A stretch of DNA of 64,000 nucleotides from Vibrio ziniensis (GTDB lineage: Bacteria > Pseudomonadota > Gammaproteobacteria > Enterobacterales > Vibrionaceae): NCBI RefSeq assembly GCF_011064285.1, contig NZ_CP049332.1:1054001-1118000 (forward strand), in the 5' to 3' direction. The position numbers and the translations under genes were made by a program. This document shows positions 18,692 through 27,756 of the stretch, one piece after another (position 1 is the first letter of the stretch; each line of letters starts with the position of its first letter). The notes under the pieces are model-generated. The model ran no database searches. It saw nothing but the letters and a program-made list of their open reading frames with translations, and was not told the origin of the DNA.

Positions 18692-19186
18692 ATGAGTACA
18701 CTTTTAGCTATAGCAATCACAACTGGAATTCTTTCTGGTATTTGGGGATGGGTGGCTATTTCATTTGGCTTGCTTTCGTGGGCTGGTTTTTTGGGCTGTA
18801 CTAGCTATTTTGCCTCACCTAAAGATGGGGTTCGAGGCTTGTTGCAAAGCTATGCTACAAATTTGGCTGGCGTATTCTGGGCTGTGGTGATCATCAGCGG
18901 TTCACAATACATGTCTATCGAAATCTTTGGCTATGTATTAACGGGTATTGTCTCATTCTTAATGTGTATCCAAGCTAAAAAACAATGGCTGAGTTATATC
19001 CCAGGCACATTTATTGGGTGTTGTGCGACGTTTGCCGCTAATGGAGATTGGCAGATTGTTATTCCATCTCTGTTATTAGGTGGTGCTTTTGGTTACTCCA
19101 TGAAAGCAAGTGGGTTATGGCTACATAAGCAGTCGAATATCGAAAAGAATGGCACTCAAGCATTGATGAAAGAACAAACTCCGTAA
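18692..19186 (+). CDS. DUF1097 family inner-membrane protein (YcdZ-like)
   Basis: 164 residues from the ATG at 18692 (AGAGGG just upstream), against about 163 in E. coli YcdZ. At least five membrane helices fill the protein (LLAIAITTGILSGIWGWVAISFGLLSWAGFLGCTSYFA and onward). No transport motif is visible and the family function is unknown. A TTG-started reading from 18596 would overlap the CRP site and is unlikely. Control by CRP is inferred from the site upstream. Confidence 0.8.
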   Translation: MSTLLAIAITTGILSGIWGWVAISFGLLSWAGFLGCTSYFASPKDGVRGLLQSYATNLAGVFWAVVIISGSQYMSIEIFGYVLTGIVSFLMCIQAKKQWLSYIPGTFIGCCATFAANGDWQIVIPSLLLGGAFGYSMKASGLWLHKQSNIEKNGTQALMKEQTP

Positions 19187-19250
19187 CTCAGTTGTCGTAT
19201 CAATATTTTTTATCCATCGATTCAATAGATATTTAATAGATTTATTAATC

Positions 19251-19282
19251 AAAAAGGGCGTACTGAAAAGTATGCCCTTTTT
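19251..19282. terminator. bidirectional terminator, DUF1097 gene / ybjD
   Basis: Long stem (AAAAAGGGCGTACT with AGTATGCCCTTTTT, one G-T pair) closed by a GAAA tetraloop, with T runs in both directions between the converging genes. Confidence 0.9.
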
Positions 19283-19310
19283 GTTGCTAAGCTTGAAGTG
19301 ATTACACTCG

Positions 19311-20942
19311 TCATGTATTTCCATTTGCCATAGTGATAACTCGTTTTAACGTCCATCTAAGAAGTACGGGGATACATTCCACACCACCAGCTTCACAATG
19401 TGAAACGATGGCTAAGGCTAAATCAGGTTTAGCGTGTTTTTTTAGCACCCTTGTGACCACTTTTTTAGCTGGAATAGGTTGATCGTGGGGGATCTTAACC
19501 ATGTCTTTAAAGAAAAACTCAAAACCGTGCGAATAAAGAAAATGTTCAATATCTTTATCAGGTAATTCTGTTAATCGGTGCCTTTGTTGATCATGTCCTA
19601 GCATATTAATGACAGTGGCTGAGTATTTTTTTCCCGCTGAATCACCATCTGTCACGACATGCCAATCGATACCAAATGACTTAGCGACTTTAATTAGAGA
19701 TTTCAAGCCAGACTGAGCAAATTCGATGATCTGCACTCCTTCTGCGGCCAAGTTATAGCCGCATTGTCGTGCTAGTTCACTGAACAACCAAACTTCCGTC
19801 TCCCCTTCAACTAATAACCAACAACGTGCAAATAGGGCTCCAGTGCGGTGGAAACGGATATGAAATCCTATCCTTCTTAGCTCATCTTGACCAAATCCTT
19901 TGATTGGCATTGATGTTGCGATTGTTCTATCAGATTTTCGTACCAACCGACGAATAGAATGCATTGGTACTGCGCCTAAAAGTTCTCCACTGTTGGTCGT
20001 GAGTATTTTCTGCATTGGCAACAGTTCAAGCAAACTCCAAGCTCGTGCGAGATGCGTAGGATGTAAGCGACCTTCAGGGTCTTCAACAATCAGTATCGGC
20101 CTTGCGCAGCGGCGTATATCAGCAGGACCTTTGGCTTGCAAATAAGCGTTGAGTAATCCCAAAAAAAGCAGTCTTGTTTGTCTGTCTTTAGTTTCACCAA
20201 CAATCTGTTTCAAACTCTTATCATTCGTAGGTGTAGCGTAAACGAGACTGTCTCTTTCTAAACGTGGGTTGTTGCGGCTTTGACTTTTGAAAGAGAAATA
20301 GTGATCAACCAATGCATTCATTGCGTTCAGGCTACTACGCATTTCTCCTTTATTGACGTGACCAGGGATCGCCATTAACCGACGACATGTATTATCAATC
20401 CGTTTTTCTACTCGTTCGTTTTCATTGCTAGTTTTACCAAATGGTCTTACAAATCGGCGTGAGTCTCGTAAACGGATAACAGGATGCAAACTCATCAACT
20501 CTCTAGCCAACTTTTCGCTGTGATGGACTGTAATAGGGTTACCTTCCAAATCTAAAAAGGTGTATGTAGTGGAAATGTCATATTTAACGCGCGAAGCACT
20601 AACTCTGTAAATGATGCGATGGGTGCCGTCTTCGTCTTCGCACCATATTGGCTTCAGCTTTCTATATCGTCCCGCTCTATGTTCATTTTTATCTGTAGTA
20701 ACAAAACTTAATATGATTTGCAGATGCTGGGTTTGAGGGTGAGAAATAGAGTAGTCGACATGAAAATCTTGTAACTCAAATTGATAGGGTTCCGAAGACG
20801 TTGGAAGCATAACCGACAGCGCGTCGAGTAAGGAAGACTTCCCCCATGTGTTCTCGCCAATCAAAGCCGTCAGTTCATCAAATGAAAGTGATAAGCGACG
20901 AATACCGCGAAAGCCAGAAATTTCGATACGTTCTAATAGCAT
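19311..20942 (-). CDS. ybjD: YbjD-type OLD-family ATP-dependent nuclease
   Basis: 543 residues from the ATG at 20942 (AGGAG 8 nt upstream). The N-terminal ABC-type ATPase has Walker A GENTWGKSS, a signature-like region and Walker B ILIVEDPEGRLHP. The C-terminal TOPRIM nuclease is seen in CWLLVEGETEVWLF and WHVVTDGDSAGKKY. It is collinear with E. coli YbjD (about 552 aa). OLD nucleases cleave DNA and some take part in phage defence or recombination control; YbjD itself is uncharacterised. No partner gene (such as GajB) lies beside it. Confidence 0.9.
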   Translation of the reverse strand: MLLERIEISGFRGIRRLSLSFDELTALIGENTWGKSSLLDALSVMLPTSSEPYQFELQDFHVDYSISHPQTQHLQIILSFVTTDKNEHRAGRYRKLKPIWCEDEDGTHRIIYRVSASRVKYDISTTYTFLDLEGNPITVHHSEKLARELMSLHPVIRLRDSRRFVRPFGKTSNENERVEKRIDNTCRRLMAIPGHVNKGEMRSSLNAMNALVDHYFSFKSQSRNNPRLERDSLVYATPTNDKSLKQIVGETKDRQTRLLFLGLLNAYLQAKGPADIRRCARPILIVEDPEGRLHPTHLARAWSLLELLPMQKILTTNSGELLGAVPMHSIRRLVRKSDRTIATSMPIKGFGQDELRRIGFHIRFHRTGALFARCWLLVEGETEVWLFSELARQCGYNLAAEGVQIIEFAQSGLKSLIKVAKSFGIDWHVVTDGDSAGKKYSATVINMLGHDQQRHRLTELPDKDIEHFLYSHGFEFFFKDMVKIPHDQPIPAKKVVTRVLKKHAKPDLALAIVSHCEAGGVECIPVLLRWTLKRVITMANGNT

Positions 20943-21191
20943 CGGCCAACTCCTCATGCCTCATATATCAACGAGGTCATTATCATTTTTCTTTAAGCAT
21001 AATGTAAAACTGCAATGTAAGCAGATGGTTATCTCACATAAACTTTATAAGCTATATCAGTGACGATTAAACTAGTTGTCTCGATGATGTCAAACTGTCT
21101 AACTTTGTTTGCATTACCGTTTCATTACTATCACGATTCTGTCATGATCTGTACGCTAGAATTAGAGTGAAAGAAAAGAGAAAAGACAAAT

Positions 21192-22937
21192 ATGAAAAAT
21201 ATAAAAGACACTAAGAAAGTAACATCCATCACTCTGGCCCATATCAACGATACCCATTCTTACTTTGAACCAACGTCATTACAGCTAACTCTAGATATCA
21301 ATGGTAAGACATTAACTCCTTTTGTCAGTGCAGGCGGTTTTGCTCGTATAGCAACTCGTGTACAACAGCTCAGAGAAGATGCTCGTCGTATGGATAAAGG
21401 TTTTATCTTCTTGCATGCAGGAGATTGTTTCCAAGGAACACTGTATTTCTCGTTATTTAAAGGAAAAGCGAACGCAGACATGCTTAATGCTATTGGTTTA
21501 GACGCAATGGCATTAGGTAATCACGAGCTCGATATGGGCAATGAACCTGTGGCTATCTTTGCTCAACGTGCCAATTTCCCATTGCTATGCGGTAACTGGG
21601 ATCTTTCTAAAGAACGTTTGGATAAAAGACATCGCTTATCAGATAACGAGTCGGTTAAATCTTTTAATCCAATATTACGTTGTGCAAATTGGATTACCAA
21701 ACATGTTGATGGTAGCGAAATCGCTATTTTTGGTCTCTCGTTAGACAAAATGGTTGATATTGCTAACCCTGATAGTGATACACCGTTTAGGAACGCTTTG
21801 GAAACGGCAAATCGAACCGTTGAGCAAATTCACAAGGCAGGAATAAACAAAATTATTCTTCTTAGCCATTTAGGCTATGAAGCAGATAAAGAGCTTGCAC
21901 GACAAGTTAATGGCATCAGTGTGATTGTTGGTGGTCATAGTCATGTCCTTCAGGGTGACTTCAGTGCGCTGGGGTTAGAAACACAAGAAGAATATGGTCA
22001 GCGTATCAATAATACTTATGTTGTTCAGTCAGGCTTATATGCTCTAGCTCTTGGACATTGTCATATTGATTTTGATGATTATGGCAATGTTGTTGGTTTT
22101 GCAGGTAGAAATGAATTATTGCTTGGTCGCCGTCTATTTTTAGACGCAAGCATGAGTGAGACAGGTAGTGATTGTACGCATTTAGAAGCGTGCGAGTACG
22201 TAAACAATCATCCCAATGTTGTCGTATGTAAAAAAGATCCAGAAGTGCAGGGTATTTTGCTCAATAAGTACATACCGCGAGTAAGAGAGCTGCAATCTCA
22301 AATGATTGCCGAAGCTAAAGAGTCACTGAGACACGTTCGAGTACCTGATGAACAAGGACCAAGCGAACTGGCTCCGCTCGTTGCACAATCATTTGTGCAT
22401 GCAATGCGTGAGCGTGGCCATGAAGTTCAATTTGCTATACACAATGCTGGTGGTGTACGAACTTCTATTCAACCCGGCAAGCTGTCCGTTGCCGATATCG
22501 CAGGTAACCTGTTGCCGTTTGCCGTTCCGATTGGTGTCTATTCGGTCAAAGGTGAAACCATAGCCTTGACGTTAGAAGGTGCAATCAATAATGCAACTAA
22601 TAACGGTATCGAAGGGACTGGGTCTGGCAGTTATCCCTATACTCATAACTTGAGTTTCTGTTACAACGCAGATAAACCGATTGGTCAACGTATTACAGAA
22701 CTCAAAATTAATATTAATAGCGAATGGCAACTTGTTGAATCAGAAGCTTTTTATTGTGGTACATCTTCAGCTTATACGATGAAAGGCAAAGAAGGTTATG
22801 ATGCAATAACGGCAATGATTGGCGAGGGCTATGTAAGCAATGTATCGATGGCAGATGCGTTTATAAGCATGTTGATGGATCAGCCTGATATTCTTAATAA
22901 TCGATCATTAAAACAACGTCATACTCATCAGATGTAA
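21192..22937 (+). CDS. 5'-nucleotidase / UDP-sugar hydrolase family protein
   Basis: 581 residues. The metallophosphatase domain has the metal ligands in HINDTHSYF, HAGDCFQGT, ALGNHELDMG, LLSHLGYEAD and GGHSH. The C-terminal substrate-binding domain includes HNAGGVRTSIQPG and a Phe/Tyr-rich part. It resembles UshA but has no signal peptide (MKNIKDTKKVTSITLAHIND), so it is probably cytoplasmic or exported by another route. Substrate likely a nucleotide or nucleotide sugar. Confidence 0.88.
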   Translation: MKNIKDTKKVTSITLAHINDTHSYFEPTSLQLTLDINGKTLTPFVSAGGFARIATRVQQLREDARRMDKGFIFLHAGDCFQGTLYFSLFKGKANADMLNAIGLDAMALGNHELDMGNEPVAIFAQRANFPLLCGNWDLSKERLDKRHRLSDNESVKSFNPILRCANWITKHVDGSEIAIFGLSLDKMVDIANPDSDTPFRNALETANRTVEQIHKAGINKIILLSHLGYEADKELARQVNGISVIVGGHSHVLQGDFSALGLETQEEYGQRINNTYVVQSGLYALALGHCHIDFDDYGNVVGFAGRNELLLGRRLFLDASMSETGSDCTHLEACEYVNNHPNVVVCKKDPEVQGILLNKYIPRVRELQSQMIAEAKESLRHVRVPDEQGPSELAPLVAQSFVHAMRERGHEVQFAIHNAGGVRTSIQPGKLSVADIAGNLLPFAVPIGVYSVKGETIALTLEGAINNATNNGIEGTGSGSYPYTHNLSFCYNADKPIGQRITELKININSEWQLVESEAFYCGTSSAYTMKGKEGYDAITAMIGEGYVSNVSMADAFISMLMDQPDILNNRSLKQRHTHQM

Positions 22938-23008
22938 AACGGCATAATGTTTGCTCATTACGTTTCAGTCTTAATTTCTCAATAGACAGAGAGGGAAAGG
23001 GGGGAAAC

Positions 23009-23104
23009 ATGTGGGTTCAAGACTGGCTCGATGCAGCCGTTGTGGTTGGGTGGATTGGTGCGTGGTCAGCACTAGTTTATTTACTACCACTTGCTGGATT
23101 TTGA
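23009..23104 (+). CDS. 31-residue hydrophobic small protein
   Basis: ATG to TGA, 31 residues, below usual gene-finding cut-offs. A very strong ribosome-binding site (AAGGGGGG) lies 4-5 nt upstream and an intrinsic terminator about 30 bp downstream. The sequence starts MWVQDWLDAA and continues as one membrane helix (VVVGWIGAWSALVYLLPLAGF). It has the look of a real single-helix membrane miniprotein, possibly cotranscribed with the nucleotidase gene 70 bp upstream. Function unknown. Confidence 0.65.
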   Translation: MWVQDWLDAAVVVGWIGAWSALVYLLPLAGF

Positions 23105-23131
23105 AATGTGCTTTGTAATCAAGGCAAGATG

Positions 23132-23161
23132 AAAAATGGAGCTAACAAAGGCTCCTTTTTT
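23132..23161 (+). terminator. terminator after the 31-residue ORF
   Basis: GGAGC...GCTCC stem preceded by AAAAA and followed by TTTTTT. Confidence 0.8.
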
Positions 23162-23204
23162 AATTAGAGATCTAGAGGATTTCGGATGTGTAGAATAGAC
23201 TACC

Positions 23205-23325
23205 TCTGTTTTGGGGAGTAGTCGCCTCGAGTATATTTGTCGTCATCACGTTAAGTTATACTTATCCGGCAAGTATAAATATCTGTTCAACTGAGTAACG
23301 AATATTTCGACGAGACCAACGCATT
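23205..23325 (+). ncRNA. yybP-ykoY (manganese) riboswitch candidate
   Basis: Upstream of the TerC/Alx gene, the 5' conserved block GGGGAGTAG (23213-23221) and the 3' block GACGAGACC (23310-23318) lie about 100 nt apart, as in yybP-ykoY leaders that sense Mn2+ (and pH in alx). The intervening sequence can form paired arms (for example TTATACTT...AAGTATAA). Genes of this exact family are the usual targets. A terminator-like hairpin follows at once, which would be the expression platform. Confidence 0.7.
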
Positions 23326-23351
23326 CAGCACTGTGTAAGCAGTGGCTTTTT
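23325..23351 (+). terminator. attenuator hairpin in the alx leader
   Basis: CACTG/CAGTG stem (extended by AGC/GCT with a bulge) followed by CTTTTT, between the riboswitch core and the gene. It fits a ligand-controlled intrinsic terminator. Confidence 0.6.
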
Positions 23352-23408
23352 GGTATGCCGAAGGTTTCTAACTCATCTATTGATGTTCCTTCCGATTTAG
23401 GAGGAACG

Positions 23409-24377
23409 ATGTCCGTATCGACCTATATTAGTTTTGCCGCGTTGACGGTAATACTTGTTTGCCTTGATATTTGGCAGACTCGAGGTAGTCACATCACTAT
23501 TAGAAAAGCTGTATTGTGGAGCCTATTTTGGTTTTCTCTGGCTTTTGTGTTTGCTGTATCAATCTATCATTTGTGGGATATATATGCCCCTGATAGCAAC
23601 TATACACCGCAGAAAGCAACAATATCTTTTATTACTGGATACTTATTAGAAAAATCTCTTAGCGTCGATAATCTCTTTATGTTTGCTGTAATTTTCCATC
23701 AGTATAATGTTCCAGAACATTTGCGCCCGAGAGCGTTATTATGGGGCGTTGTAGGCGCATTACTTCTTCGAGCAATCATGATTGTACTAGGTTCAGAGCT
23801 TTTGTCCCACTACCATTGGGTAATGTATCTTTTTGCAGCATTCTTGATATGGACGGGCTTCCAACTGATGGGGTCGTCGAATGAACAGGAAACTATTAAT
23901 CCAATGCCTGAAAGACTAATGCGTAAAGTTATTCCAGTAACGAATGACTTTAAAGGGCAAATGTTATTTCATCAGTCTAAACAAGGATGGGTTGCTACAC
24001 CGATGTTGGTTGTTATCGCTGTTATAGCATTCATGGATGTCATGTTTGCTTTGGATTCGATACCAGCAATATTTGCTGTAACACAAGAACCGTTTTTAGT
24101 GCTAGCCGCAAACGTTTTTGCATTACTAGGATTACGTTCATTGTACTTTGTTTTACAAGGTATGATGGATAAGTTTATTTATTTGAAGCCTGCTTTATCA
24201 TTCATCATGCTGTTTATTGGTGTAAAAATGATATTGGTAGGTTCAGAGTGGGAAATTCCTACCTATATATCTTTGTTTGTACTATTAGGAACAATGACAG
24301 TAGCAGTAGTGTGTTCGCTACTTAAGCAGAGAATTATCCGTAAAAATAAACTAAATCAAATAAAATCAATAGAATAA
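23409..24377 (+). CDS. alx: TerC/Alx-family membrane protein
   Basis: 322 residues from the ATG at 23409, preceded by AGGAGGAACG; E. coli Alx has 321. An upstream in-frame ATG (23355) sits at the foot of the attenuator and lacks a ribosome-binding site. About nine membrane helices; family motifs include GYLLEKSLSVDNLFMFAVIF and FMDVMFALDSIPAIFAV, whose acidic residues are thought to bind metal. Alx/MntP-like proteins are linked to Mn2+ export and alkaline pH. Control by the riboswitch is expected to raise expression when Mn2+ is high. Confidence 0.9.
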   Translation: MSVSTYISFAALTVILVCLDIWQTRGSHITIRKAVLWSLFWFSLAFVFAVSIYHLWDIYAPDSNYTPQKATISFITGYLLEKSLSVDNLFMFAVIFHQYNVPEHLRPRALLWGVVGALLLRAIMIVLGSELLSHYHWVMYLFAAFLIWTGFQLMGSSNEQETINPMPERLMRKVIPVTNDFKGQMLFHQSKQGWVATPMLVVIAVIAFMDVMFALDSIPAIFAVTQEPFLVLAANVFALLGLRSLYFVLQGMMDKFIYLKPALSFIMLFIGVKMILVGSEWEIPTYISLFVLLGTMTVAVVCSLLKQRIIRKNKLNQIKSIE

Positions 24378-24689
24378 TTCATTTACCCAATGCTGTCTTC
24401 TCAGTAATTGAAGTTGAGATGGAGCTAACAAGTTATTAAAAAGGCTGCTGTTAATAAATTGTATGTGAATTATGTTTCGACTGGTTATCTTGAATTATTA
24501 TGCGCTATTATGTTCATTTGTTGCTTTTTTAGTCGTGACTTCTGATTTGATATTTTAAGAGTTGTAAATGGGTTGTTTCATTAGTTTAACTTATCTGAAT
24601 GTCCAATTTTTGTCATTTCTTAACTGGTGAATTATTACCTATCATTATTGCAAATACAGAAAGTTACCGATTTATTAAGAGAGGCTATC
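24378..24689. other. intergenic region, 312 bp
   Basis: AT-rich; no reading frame, RNA gene or clear palindrome seen. It probably holds the promoter of the following 63-residue gene. Confidence 0.5.
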
Positions 24690-24881
24690 ATGGCACAAGC
24701 AATGTATATGGGTAGTGTAGCAACGACCACCTCTATGGATAAGAAAACCTATGCGGTTAACTTCAAAGGATTGATAGCTCATTTGATTGACATTTTATTT
24801 GTAGATAACAAACCAGCAGCTAGCTACTACAGTGTTGATTTGTCAAACCATATTCAGCGTGATATTGGCTTGAATCGATAA
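24690..24881 (+). CDS. small protein with DUF1127-like tail (63 aa)
   Basis: 63 residues from the ATG at 24690 (AGAGG upstream); the longer GTG-started reading is unlikely. The C-terminus SVDLSNHIQRDIGLNR resembles the DUF1127 signature (L...RDIGL.R), a family of short Arg-rich proteins, some of which act in phosphate or RNA-linked control. The N-terminal part is not recognised. Closed by a strong terminator, so it is a one-gene transcript. Confidence 0.6.
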   Translation: MAQAMYMGSVATTTSMDKKTYAVNFKGLIAHLIDILFVDNKPAASYYSVDLSNHIQRDIGLNR

Positions 24882-24898
24882 TCAAATGTGTAAGAATT

Positions 24899-24935
24899 AA
24901 AAAAGCCGAAGACTCTTAGAGTGTTCGGCTTTTTT
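24899..24935 (+). terminator. terminator after the 63-residue gene
   Basis: 12-bp stem AAAAAAGCCGAA/TTCGGCTTTTTT with a 13-nt loop and T run. Confidence 0.9.
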
Positions 24936-25009
24936 GATCTCAGCAAAGAGATAAGTGGCTTGTGAAATGGCTGGATTAAGATCAACGATTTCATAAGCAA
25001 CGCAAGTCA

Positions 25010-25576
25010 CTATTTCTTACGACAATATTCAGCGATGATGTACATTGACTGACCGTTAGCTTTACCAGATATAAGTTTAGGATCATCCGCTAAGCTAATA
25101 CCACGAACCACAGTACCTTGTTTAATTACTTGAGAAGAACCTTTGATCGGAAGGTCTTTAATGATGGTTACGTCGTCACCTTTTTTAAGTTCTACACCGT
25201 TTACATCACGTGGTTTCTCTGCGTCATCGTCCATACCGATTGCAGCCCAGTTTGCGATTTCTTCTTCCATGTACATCATGTCTAGAAGGTCATGAGCCCA
25301 ACCTTCAGCCGCGCTCAGACGCTTAAGTTGACGCCATGCAAGAACTTGCACTGGTGGAACTTGGCTCCACATACTGTCATTCAAACAACGCCAGTGATTT
25401 GCATCTGCTGTTTCGGGATCTTCAATCTGACTTTTACATGTGTCACAAAGCATCGCAGAGTGATCTACGGTAACTAGAGTGTGTGGTGCAACCACATATG
25501 GAGTTAAAGACGCTTCAGCGGCGCAAAGCTCACATTTCGATTCGCAGCGTTCAAGCAAAGTTGCTTCAGTAGACAT
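25010..25576 (-). CDS. PhnA/YjdM-family zinc-ribbon protein (long form)
   Basis: 188 residues from the ATG at 25576 (AAAGGTGG upstream). The N-terminal zinc ribbon has CESKCELC and MLCDTCKSQI. The C-terminal PhnA domain is VNGVELKKGDDVTIIKDLPIKGSSQVIKQGTVVRGI...ISGKANGQSMYIIAEYCRKK. E. coli YjdM is about 111 aa; this version has an extra central helical segment (VLAWRQLKRLSAAEGWAHDLL). Despite the name, the family is not required for phosphonate use; its role is unknown. Confidence 0.85.
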   Translation of the reverse strand: MSTEATLLERCESKCELCAAEASLTPYVVAPHTLVTVDHSAMLCDTCKSQIEDPETADANHWRCLNDSMWSQVPPVQVLAWRQLKRLSAAEGWAHDLLDMMYMEEEIANWAAIGMDDDAEKPRDVNGVELKKGDDVTIIKDLPIKGSSQVIKQGTVVRGISLADDPKLISGKANGQSMYIIAEYCRKK

Positions 25577-25746
25577 ATTACCCACCTTTGTAAATTTCGT
25601 AAGCGCGTATTATCCACTTTATGCTCAGGATTTAAAGGGGTATTCATTCAAACCCTAAATATCAGACACATATATCGCATAGTTTTACGTTTATCTTACA
25701 AATGGCATAATCACGTTCCAAATTACAATAAGAGTAGAACAGATTT

Positions 25747-26829
25747 GTGGAACTATTAAGCACCGAATTATTCGGTAAACCTCTTCGTCTTGAGGGCTCA
25801 ATGGCTGGTTGGCAGCAATTGTTCTGGAACAATACTTTGATTTCTCAAAGAGAAGCTCAAAACGATGACTCAAATGAAATTAGTCACCACTTTAAATTGC
25901 AAAAAGGTGAGCAGCTTATTGAGTGTCGACTTGAAGTTGATCTTACTTGGCAGCCATTTAGCCTTGCATATCGAATTGTTGTGGATGAGTTACTTGTCGA
26001 GGAAAACATCAGTACAGTAAAAGATATAGAGAGACAAGTTCCAGTTACTCCGCCACCCGTTGATAGACGTTTTAGTCTTATTGGTGTTGTATCCTTGGGA
26101 ATGAAAGCGTTAAAAAGTGCTAAATTAATCAAAGTGCTGCTTGCTTCTGCAAGTCTCGCTGCATATTCGTGGTTGTTTTCGTACCAATTTGCGATCGCTT
26201 TAATACTTTGTTTAGTGTTTCATGAATATGGACACGTAAAGGCCATGAAGTATTTTGGTATGCGTACCAAAGGTATCTATTTGGTTCCGTTTTTAGGTGG
26301 ACTCGCTCTTAGTGATGAAAAGATAAATACTCGTTGGCAAGACGTTGTTATTTCAATCATGGGACCTTGTTTCGGTTTTATTCTTTCTCTCGTTTTTGTG
26401 ATGATTTATTGGATGACGGGAAGTCATTTATGGGCGGCGCTTGCGGCTTTTAATGCGTTCTTAAACTTATTTAATCTGTTACCTATCTTGCCATTAGATG
26501 GTGGTCATGTTCTAAAGAGTATCAGCTTTTCGATGAACAGCCGTCTAGGCATGATTATTTGTCTTGCCACCATTGTTGGTGGCATCGCACTAAGTTATTC
26601 ACTCGGATTAACCTTATTAGGTTTCTTGTTGGTGATGGGGTCACTTGATTTAGTGTTTGAGTGGAAAAATAGGCATCACAGTCATTTGTTACCGTTGGAT
26701 CGATATGGACAAGTGGTTTCGACAGTCTGGTATATTGGTCTGTTGGTCGGTCTCATTAGTATTATCGTTGGATTTGCGACAACAGGTGACACCTTATTGA
26801 GCTTGCCGCTGCTTATATTAGGTACGTAA
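25747..26829 (+). CDS. site-2 protease (M50) family membrane peptidase
   Basis: 360 residues, GTG start. A soluble N-terminal part (1-125) is followed by membrane helices. Zinc ligands are in FHEYGHVKAMKYFG (H159, E160, H163) and the third-ligand motif LPILPLDGGHVL (Asp about 253). Two or three more helices follow. Intramembrane proteases of this type cleave membrane-anchored regulators, but the N-terminal domain has no PDZ signature and the substrate is unknown. The start is uncertain because the ribosome-binding site is weak. Confidence 0.82.
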   Translation: MELLSTELFGKPLRLEGSMAGWQQLFWNNTLISQREAQNDDSNEISHHFKLQKGEQLIECRLEVDLTWQPFSLAYRIVVDELLVEENISTVKDIERQVPVTPPPVDRRFSLIGVVSLGMKALKSAKLIKVLLASASLAAYSWLFSYQFAIALILCLVFHEYGHVKAMKYFGMRTKGIYLVPFLGGLALSDEKINTRWQDVVISIMGPCFGFILSLVFVMIYWMTGSHLWAALAAFNAFLNLFNLLPILPLDGGHVLKSISFSMNSRLGMIICLATIVGGIALSYSLGLTLLGFLLVMGSLDLVFEWKNRHHSHLLPLDRYGQVVSTVWYIGLLVGLISIIVGFATTGDTLLSLPLLILGT

Positions 26830-26842
26830 TTCTGTGAATTAA

Positions 26843-26862
26843 AAGGGAGCTTTCGCTCCCTT
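26843..26862. terminator. hairpin between converging M50 and M48 genes
   Basis: Perfect AAGGGAGC/GCTCCCTT stem with a TTTC tetraloop. T runs are short, but the position between converging genes supports a terminator. Confidence 0.7.
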
Positions 26863-26871
26863 CATCGGTGG

Positions 26872-27663
26872 TTAAATTTGACAGCTCGGACGCGCTGCGG
26901 TGCTAGCTGGTAACTTACTTATTTTATTTGTAAGGTCTTGAATACGGGTGCTATGTGATGGGTGCGTTGAGAGCAACTCCGGTGGAGTATTACCACCTGA
27001 AGCTTTAGCCATATTTTTCCACAGGTCGATACTTTGTTTTGGAGCGAATCCCGCCTTTGCCATTAGTTCTAAACCAAGGATGTCGGCCTCAGATTCTTGG
27101 GTTCTGCCATAAGGCAGTAGAACTCCATATTGGACACCAACACCTAGTGCCGCCATGGTCAAGCCTCGATATTGTGAGTATTCAGAAGCACCAAGTGCGA
27201 CGTCTGTTATCTGTAATCCTGCATTGGCTATCTGTGATTGAGACAGACGTTCATTGCTGTGATCTGCCAACACATGAGCTACTTCGTGTCCAATTACTGT
27301 TGCAAGTTGATCCTGATTGACAGCGACTTTTAATAGACCAGTGTAGACACCAATTTTACCGCCCGGCAGGGCAAAAGCATTGACTTGATCACTCTCGAAA
27401 ACAACCACTTCCCATTGAGAGAAGCTTTGTTGTTTCGGTACGTATGCCGTAATGGCTGTAGCGACACATTGAACATAAGCATTGGTCTTTACATCTTTAC
27501 TGATAGGGGTTTCGGTCTTCAACTGTTCAAATGAACTGTTACCCAAGCTACTCATGTCTTGATCAGAGAAAAGGATCAATTGATTTCGTCCTGTCGGGGA
27601 AGAGCTACACGCTGTCAAGCTAAGACAAGTTAAGATCAAAGAAGCTTTAATTTTGTTATTCAT
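26872..27663 (-). CDS. loiP: M48 metalloprotease lipoprotein, LoiP-like
   Basis: 263 residues with a lipoprotein signal (LSLTAC, lipid on Cys19). Zinc motif HEVAH (H126, E127, H130) and a downstream Glu in ESEADILGLELMAKAGF. Homologues (E. coli LoiP/YggG) are periplasm-facing outer-membrane-associated proteases induced by low osmolarity. Monocistronic. Confidence 0.88.
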   Translation of the reverse strand: MNNKIKASLILTCLSLTACSSSPTGRNQLILFSDQDMSSLGNSSFEQLKTETPISKDVKTNAYVQCVATAITAYVPKQQSFSQWEVVVFESDQVNAFALPGGKIGVYTGLLKVAVNQDQLATVIGHEVAHVLADHSNERLSQSQIANAGLQITDVALGASEYSQYRGLTMAALGVGVQYGVLLPYGRTQESEADILGLELMAKAGFAPKQSIDLWKNMAKASGGNTPPELLSTHPSHSTRIQDLTNKISKLPASTAARPSCQI

Positions 27664-27756
27664 CGTTCGTTCCCAGTCTTAAATAATATGTTTATAGTAT
27701 CATTCCATATAGGTACTTCGACAATAATAAATCTTCAACTCTATTAGGGCGTTACG

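Noticed and set aside
19311..20942. Gabija-like defence system
   Set aside because: The OLD nuclease is collinear with the housekeeping YbjD and has no helicase partner beside it.
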